Shown here one piece after another: positions 59,914-64,000 of a stretch of DNA of 64,000 bases. Both the position numbers and the translations under genes were made by a program. The stretch comes from an uncultured bacterium. Lineage in GTDB: Bacteria > Bacillota > Clostridia > Oscillospirales > Acutalibacteraceae. The DNA is taken from assembly GCA_949283655.1 (NCBI GenBank), contig CASDTH010000016.1:52151-116150 (forward strand), in the 5' to 3' direction. How positions within the stretch are numbered: position 1 is the first letter of the stretch; each line of letters begins with the position of its first letter. The notes beneath the pieces were generated by a model. That model was not told where the DNA came from. It made no database searches and worked only from the letters and a program-made list of their open reading frames with translations.

Positions 59914-61164
59914 ATGGCAACATTTAAGCCTTTTGCGGCGGTTCGGCCTCTTCCGGAGTATGCAGACAGGGTGGCGGCCCTGCCCTACGATGTGATGAGC
60001 AGTGCGGAGGCAAGGGAAATGGCAGAGGGGAACCCCTACTCCTTCCTGCATGTCGATAAGGCGGAGATTGATCTCGATCCCTCTATCGATCCTTATGACA
60101 GCCGGGTTTATGAGAAGGCGCGCCAGAATCTTGAAAAGCTGGTCGCGGGCGGCGTATGCATGCAGGATGCAAAGCCGTGCTTTTACATCTATCGCCAGAT
60201 CATGGGGGAGCGTGCGCAGACGGGCCTGGTTGGCTGCGCCTCGATTGACGATTATAAAGCCAACGTGATCAAAAAGCATGAATTCACCCGTGCGGATAAG
60301 GAGGCGGACCGTATCCGCCATGTAGACGCCTGCAATGCGAACACTGGGCCGATTTTTCTCGCCTGCCGCCCGCAGGCAAGGCTCCACGCAATTCTGGAGA
60401 GCTGGAAGGCCTCCTATGCGCCGGTGTATGATTTTGAGCAGGATGGCGTGCAGCAGACTGTGTGGGTGGTGGATGATGGCGCAGTGATTGCGGCGTTGGA
60501 GCAGACGGTGGCAGGGATGGCATCGCTCTATATCGCCGATGGCCACCACCGCGCGGCCTCGGCGGTGCGCGTGGGAGAGCTGCGCCGGGAGGCGAATCCT
60601 GGTTACACAGGGGAGGAGGCGTTCAACTTCTTCCTTGCCGTTCTCTTTTCGAGCGATGATCTGGAGATTATGGATTATAACCGCGTCGTGCGGGATCTTA
60701 ATGGCTACACACCCGAGGAATTTTTGAAAAAGACCGGCGAGCGTTTTGAGGTGACCGCCTATCGCGGGGAGGGAGCGTACCACCCGGAGCAGCGTCATAC
60801 CTTTGGCCTGTATCTCGGTGGGCAGTGGTATTGCCTGGCGGCAAAGGAGGGCACCTTTCCCGAAGGAGATCCTGTGGCCAGCCTGGATGTTTCCATTTTG
60901 CAGGAGAATCTGCTCGGCCCGGTGCTCGGCATCGGCGATCCGCGCACGGATAAGCGCATTGATTTTGTGGGTGGCATCCGTGGGCTGGAGGAGCTGGAGC
61001 GGCGAGCAAACAGCGATATGCAGCTTGCCTTTTCCATGTGCCCGACCACGATGGAGGAGCTTATGGCGATTGCGGATGCAGGTAAGGTGATGCCGCCGAA
61101 ATCCACGTGGTTTGAGCCGAAGCTCTTAAGCGGCCTGTTTATTCATAAATTGGGGGAGCGGTGA
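59914..61164 (+). CDS. DUF1015-family protein
   Basis: A 416-residue protein of the DUF1015 family, recognised from 'KPFAAVRPLPEYADRVAALP', the motif 'YIADGHHRAASAVR' and 'IDFVGGIRGLEELERRANSD'. DUF1015 proteins are cytoplasmic and widespread in Clostridia, often near serine/phosphoglycerate genes; biochemical function is unclear and the DGHHR motif suggests phosphate or metal chemistry. The ATG at 59914 follows GGAGTGAAG. There is no clear operon partner here. Confidence 0.9.
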   Translation: MATFKPFAAVRPLPEYADRVAALPYDVMSSAEAREMAEGNPYSFLHVDKAEIDLDPSIDPYDSRVYEKARQNLEKLVAGGVCMQDAKPCFYIYRQIMGERAQTGLVGCASIDDYKANVIKKHEFTRADKEADRIRHVDACNANTGPIFLACRPQARLHAILESWKASYAPVYDFEQDGVQQTVWVVDDGAVIAALEQTVAGMASLYIADGHHRAASAVRVGELRREANPGYTGEEAFNFFLAVLFSSDDLEIMDYNRVVRDLNGYTPEEFLKKTGERFEVTAYRGEGAYHPEQRHTFGLYLGGQWYCLAAKEGTFPEGDPVASLDVSILQENLLGPVLGIGDPRTDKRIDFVGGIRGLEELERRANSDMQLAFSMCPTTMEELMAIADAGKVMPPKSTWFEPKLLSGLFIHKLGER

Positions 61165-61173
61165 CCGTACAGG

Positions 61174-61203
61174 TTGCATTGCTGTGGCCTTTCTTGTTAT
61201 AAT
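61174..61203 (+). promoter_or_regulatory. Promoter of the lysyl-tRNA synthetase gene
   Basis: TTGCAT (61174-61179), 18 bp, TATAAT (61198-61203). The short leader (about 30 bases) leaves no room for a T-box. Confidence 0.75.
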
Positions 61204-61238
61204 AAAAGCTCGAGTTCACAGATAGGGGAGATAGATCT

Positions 61239-63269
61239 ATGCATTGGTCGGAAGAGATTGCACAGAGAATTATTGCACGCAAGCCCGATAAGGAGGAGTA
61301 TGTCTGCGCCGCAGGGATTAGCCCCTCCGGCTCCATCCATATCGGCAATTTTCGCGATGTGGCGACAAGCTATTTTGTCGTGAAAGCGCTGCGTAAGATG
61401 GGCAAAAAGGCAAAGCTCCTTTTTTCTTGGGATGAGTTCGACCGGTTGCGCAAGGTGCCGGTGAATGTGCAGGTGGTGGCCCCGGAGCTGGAGGAGTGCA
61501 TTGGCATGCCCTATGTCGATGTGAAAAACCCGTTCCCGGATTCGCCCTGTAAAACCTATGCGGAATATTTTGAGCAGGAGTTTGAGCGCTCCATTGGCCG
61601 CTTTGGGATCGAGATGGATTACCGCCACCAGGCGGAGATGTACCGCTCCGGCAAATATGCGCAGCAGGTGCTTCATGCGCTCAAGCATCGCGCCGAAATC
61701 TTTGAGATTTTAGACAACCACCGTACCCAGGAGGCCACGGAGGAGGAGCGTAAAAATTTCTACCCTGTGAGCATCTATTGCCCCATCTGCGGCAAGGATA
61801 CCACGAAGATCACCTCCCTCTCAGAGGATTGCACCGTAGCGCAATACCATTGCGCTTGCGGCCATGAGGGCTCCTTCGATTTCACAAGGGATTTCAACTG
61901 CAAGCTCTCCTGGAAGGTAGATTGGGCCATGCGCTGGCTGTATGAGGGCGTCGATTTCGAACCCGGCGGGAAGGATCATGCCAGCCCCAACGGCAGCTAC
62001 GATACAAGTAAGGAAATTTCCAAAGCCATTTTCGGCTATGAGGCGCCAATTTTTCAGGGCTATGAGTTCATCGGCATCAAGGGTACCACGGGCAAAATGT
62101 CCGGCTCCTCTGGGTTGAATCTCACCCCGGAGACGCTTTTAAAGCTCTATCAGCCGGAGATTATCCTCTGGCTCTATGCCAAAACCGAGCCGCTCAAGGC
62201 CTTTGATTTCTGCTTTGACGATGGTATTCTACGCCAGTATTTTGAGTTTGACCGCATGTACAATGAGGTGAAATCCGGCAAGGCAAATGATCTTACAAAG
62301 GCCATTATGCACCTCACCCAGATCGAGGGGCGCACGGTTGAGACTGTGCCGATGAATCTGCTCGTGCAGCTCGGCTCTGTGGTGGATTTCAAGGTGGAGA
62401 TGCTGGAGCTTGTCTTCCGCAAGCTCGGCACACCCTATACCTACAGCCAGTTTGCCGACCGGCTAGATCGCGCAAAATTCTGGCTGGAGCAGTGCTCGCC
62501 GGAGAGCGTGAACCGGCTGCGCACTACGCGCAATTGGGAGGTTTATCATACGCTGACCGAGCCGCAGCGCGCGGAAATTTCGCGGCTGCACGCCTTTATC
62601 AGCGCCGGCGGCTACACGCTGGATGAGCTCAATGCAAAGCTTTATGCCATTCCAAAGGAGTTTGCGCCCGAGGGGACAGATGAGAAGGCGATGAAGGGCA
62701 TCCAAGGTGCGTTCTTCAAGAATGTGTATCGCCTTTTGATCGATAAGGAGCGTGGCCCGCGGCTGTATCTTTTCCTCTATGCGATCGACCCTGCGCAGTA
62801 TGTTGGCCTGCTGGATTTTTCTACTCCAAAGACACAGGCTGAGCAGGAGGCAGAGGAAACGGCGAAGCAGGCGGCGGAGCAGCCAAAGCCGGAGCGGGAA
62901 GCCGTGGTTTATGGCGAGCCGGATCCAGTTGACCCCGTGAAGGCTGAGATCGTTTACGACGACTTTGCCGCGATGGATATGCGTGTGTGCAAGGTGCTCA
63001 AGTGCCAGGAGATCCGCAAATCGCACAGCTGCTATAAGCTCACGCTTTTTGATGGGATCGATAAGCGCACGATTGTTTCGAGCATCAAGGCGTATTATAC
63101 GCCGGAGGAGCTCACAGGCAAAAAGATCATTGTGCTCGCAAACCTCAAGCCCACTCGCATTACGGGCGTGACAAGCGAGGGTATGTTGCTGGCGGCGACG
63201 AACAACGCCTGTGGATGCAGGGTGATTTTTGTGGACGACGCCATCCCGGAGGGGACGAAAATCCTTTGA
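61239..63269 (+). CDS. lysK: Class I lysyl-tRNA synthetase fused to an EMAP-II-like tRNA-binding domain
   Basis: A 676-residue protein. Residues 1-530 match class I LysRS: HIGH motif 'GSIHIGNF' (31-38), zinc-like cysteines in 'YCPICGKDTTK' and 'YHCACGHEG', and the KMSKS loop as 'TTGKMSGSSG' near residue 283. After a charged linker (about 530-565) comes an OB-fold domain (about 569-676, 'YDDFAAMDMRVCKVLKCQEI', 'IIVLANLKPTRITGVTSEGM') of the Trbp111/EMAP-II type usually found at the end of MetRS. Class I LysRS is archaeal-type and occurs in few bacteria, commonly at about 500-530 residues. The fusion probably raises tRNA affinity (inferred). Confidence 0.93.
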   Translation: MHWSEEIAQRIIARKPDKEEYVCAAGISPSGSIHIGNFRDVATSYFVVKALRKMGKKAKLLFSWDEFDRLRKVPVNVQVVAPELEECIGMPYVDVKNPFPDSPCKTYAEYFEQEFERSIGRFGIEMDYRHQAEMYRSGKYAQQVLHALKHRAEIFEILDNHRTQEATEEERKNFYPVSIYCPICGKDTTKITSLSEDCTVAQYHCACGHEGSFDFTRDFNCKLSWKVDWAMRWLYEGVDFEPGGKDHASPNGSYDTSKEISKAIFGYEAPIFQGYEFIGIKGTTGKMSGSSGLNLTPETLLKLYQPEIILWLYAKTEPLKAFDFCFDDGILRQYFEFDRMYNEVKSGKANDLTKAIMHLTQIEGRTVETVPMNLLVQLGSVVDFKVEMLELVFRKLGTPYTYSQFADRLDRAKFWLEQCSPESVNRLRTTRNWEVYHTLTEPQRAEISRLHAFISAGGYTLDELNAKLYAIPKEFAPEGTDEKAMKGIQGAFFKNVYRLLIDKERGPRLYLFLYAIDPAQYVGLLDFSTPKTQAEQEAEETAKQAAEQPKPEREAVVYGEPDPVDPVKAEIVYDDFAAMDMRVCKVLKCQEIRKSHSCYKLTLFDGIDKRTIVSSIKAYYTPEELTGKKIIVLANLKPTRITGVTSEGMLLAATNNACGCRVIFVDDAIPEGTKIL

Positions 63270-63278
63270 TTGCTGGAA

Positions 63279-63310
63279 GGCCCCGAGAGAAACCTCTCGG
63301 GGCCCTTATT
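63279..63310 (+). terminator. Terminator after lysK
   Basis: A perfect 11 bp stem (GGCCCCGAGAG at 63279-63289 with 63294-63304) is followed by CTTATT. Confidence 0.8.
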
Positions 63311-63313
63311 GAT

Positions 63314-63411
63314 TCAGACATCTGATGTCTGACTTGACCGTTCCCTACATGCACCACCTTTCGGGTTTCTACGGTAGGGTCGGGTCTTGACCCGACCTGG
63401 CGTGAATTTGT
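63314..63411 (-). other. Hairpin-rich tail beside repeat A copy 2
   Basis: Contains two palindromes: CAGACATC-T-GATGTCTG (63315-63331) and GGTCGGGTC-TT-GACCCGACC (63378-63397). In repeat A orientation they follow the conserved core, so they may be a variable 3' module. No gene seen. Confidence 0.45.
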
Positions 63412-63621
63412 CCTGTAAGTAGTTCGGAGCCGCAAACGTAACGATAGGCCCAGGCGGCAGCTGCTGCCACTCAATGCGTGCGCGTGAGGGAATTTGCCCG
63501 CTCTGCGGGCAAACGAACCTTCCCGCCTGTTTGAAGCCGCGTGAGCGGCTGAGTTCGGGAAGCGTTCGCCGAACGCGCTGTGGTGTGGCAAATTTAAATA
63601 CCGCCGCCGCAGTGCCGTTCG
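63412..63621 (-). repeat. Dispersed structured repeat A, copy 2
   Basis: A 210 bp reverse-strand copy of 28002-28214. The internal hairpin is TTTGCCCGC-AGA-GCGGGCAAA here, against an A/T stem in copy 1, while the flanks are almost identical. The frame through it is longer here because TGG replaces the TGA of copy 1; I do not call it a gene. Confidence 0.8.
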
Positions 63622-63661
63622 CGGGGTCAAGGGGTGAAGCCCCTTGGCTGCTTCTCTTTTC

Positions 63662-63938
63662 GCATCGGTGCACAGGGGGCAACAGCGGTTTTCAGCGCCA
63701 TGGCCGCGCCCCTGGCTGCGTTATCCTCCTTGCGTTCCATTAAGGAAAGCTGCGTCGTCTGCCTTGCCAGAATCACGGCCATGGGCTGAAAACTCCATAG
63801 GACCGCTCCGGCAGCTCAAGCGAGGGGATCGCAAGGCCGCAGGGCGCGGCCGGGCTGCCCGCCCTGCCGTGCCCGAGAACGCAGCGAGCGCCCGCCTGAG
63901 CCTGCCGGGCGGCGCTGCTTCCCCCTGTACGCCGATGC
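63662..63938 (+). mobile_element. MITE-like structured element, repeat B copy 2
   Basis: A 277 bp copy of 50639-50922 with inverted ends GCATCGGTGCACAGGGGG (63662-63679) and CCCCCTGTACGCCGATGC (63921-63938), 16 of 18 paired. Interior stems are conserved, with base changes that keep pairing (ATGGCCG/CGGCCAT against GTGGCCA/TGGCCAC in copy 1). Confidence 0.8.
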
Positions 63939-63940
63939 TG

Positions 63941-63963
63941 GTTCTCTTACAGAAGTAAGAGAA
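63941..63963. other. Small hairpin between repeats B and E
   Basis: TTCTCTTAC and GTAAGAGAA form a 9 bp stem. The window ends soon after, so its context is unknown. Confidence 0.4.
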
Positions 63964-63966
63964 GGT

Positions 63967-64000
63967 AGTCGCGTACAGCGAAACCAGGCAGTCATTAAAA
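63967..64000 (+). repeat. Dispersed repeat E, copy 3 (cut by window edge)
   Basis: GTCGCGTACAGCGAAACCAG plus GCAGTCATTAAAA matches 9977-10010 and, reversed, 48422-48457. It may continue beyond the window. Confidence 0.65.

Overview
The window looks like a chromosomal piece of a GC-rich, gut-type member of the Clostridia, most likely Oscillospiraceae/Ruminococcaceae. The grounds are Gram-positive style regulation (a cysteine T-box, BirA operator control of bioY, sigma-A promoters with 17-18 bp spacers, strong AGGAGG-type ribosome sites), the local gene orders (comEC-holA, rsmD-coaD, rimO-pgsA, rpsB-tsf, ftsE-ftsX-M23 hydrolase-S41 protein), anaerobic enzymes (radical SAM sulfatase maturase, class I lysyl-tRNA synthetase) and many host-glycan enzymes. 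The genus cannot be named from the sequence alone. No tRNA, rRNA or CRISPR array was seen.

Layout. 1-9.9 kb: housekeeping genes (end of comEC, holA, a TOPRIM protein, a GT2 glycosyltransferase, uvrC, rsmD, coaD, an 11-mer-repeat coiled-coil protein, NUDIX, asparaginase), interrupted by two small minus-strand genes, one extremely cysteine-rich. 10-20 kb: sugar use and regulation (AraC regulator divergent from a putative glycosidase and a GPH symporter, an autoregulated GntR-ABC unit, a second GPH symporter with an unusual C-terminal repeat domain, a lipoprotein). 20-21.7 kb: a decayed patch with an internally deleted IS3 element and two broken genes. 21.8-31 kb: a GH98-like enzyme, metF, metH and a lipoprotein GH95 alpha-fucosidase. 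31-47.8 kb: rimO, pgsA, a cysteine T-box with cysE-cysS, a PASTA pseudokinase, glycerate kinase, rpsB-tsf, a PucR/CdaR-type regulator and the FtsEX-M23 division module followed by a catalytically dead S41 protein. 48.7-63.3 kb: a GH2 enzyme, bioY/birA, a heterodimeric ABC exporter, a membrane sulfatase with its maturase, a DUF1015 protein and a class I LysRS fused to an EMAP-II-type tRNA-binding domain.

How the genes work together. GH98, GH95, GH2, sulfatase plus maturase and two GPH symporters fit foraging on fucosylated and sulfated host glycans such as mucin. metF/metH, T-box-controlled cysE/cysS and BirA-controlled bioY cover sulfur amino acids and biotin.

The least explained material is non-coding. 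Intergenic gaps carry several families of dispersed, foldable repeats: a MITE-like 277-284 bp element with inverted ends and compensatory base changes (50.6 and 63.7 kb, with a 56 bp miniature form in the metF leader); a 210-213 bp element whose internal hairpin has been replaced by a different but still paired sequence (28.0 and 63.5 kb); and three shorter repeats. Together with the dead S41 protein, the pseudokinase and the LysRS fusion, these are the best candidates for something not yet described.
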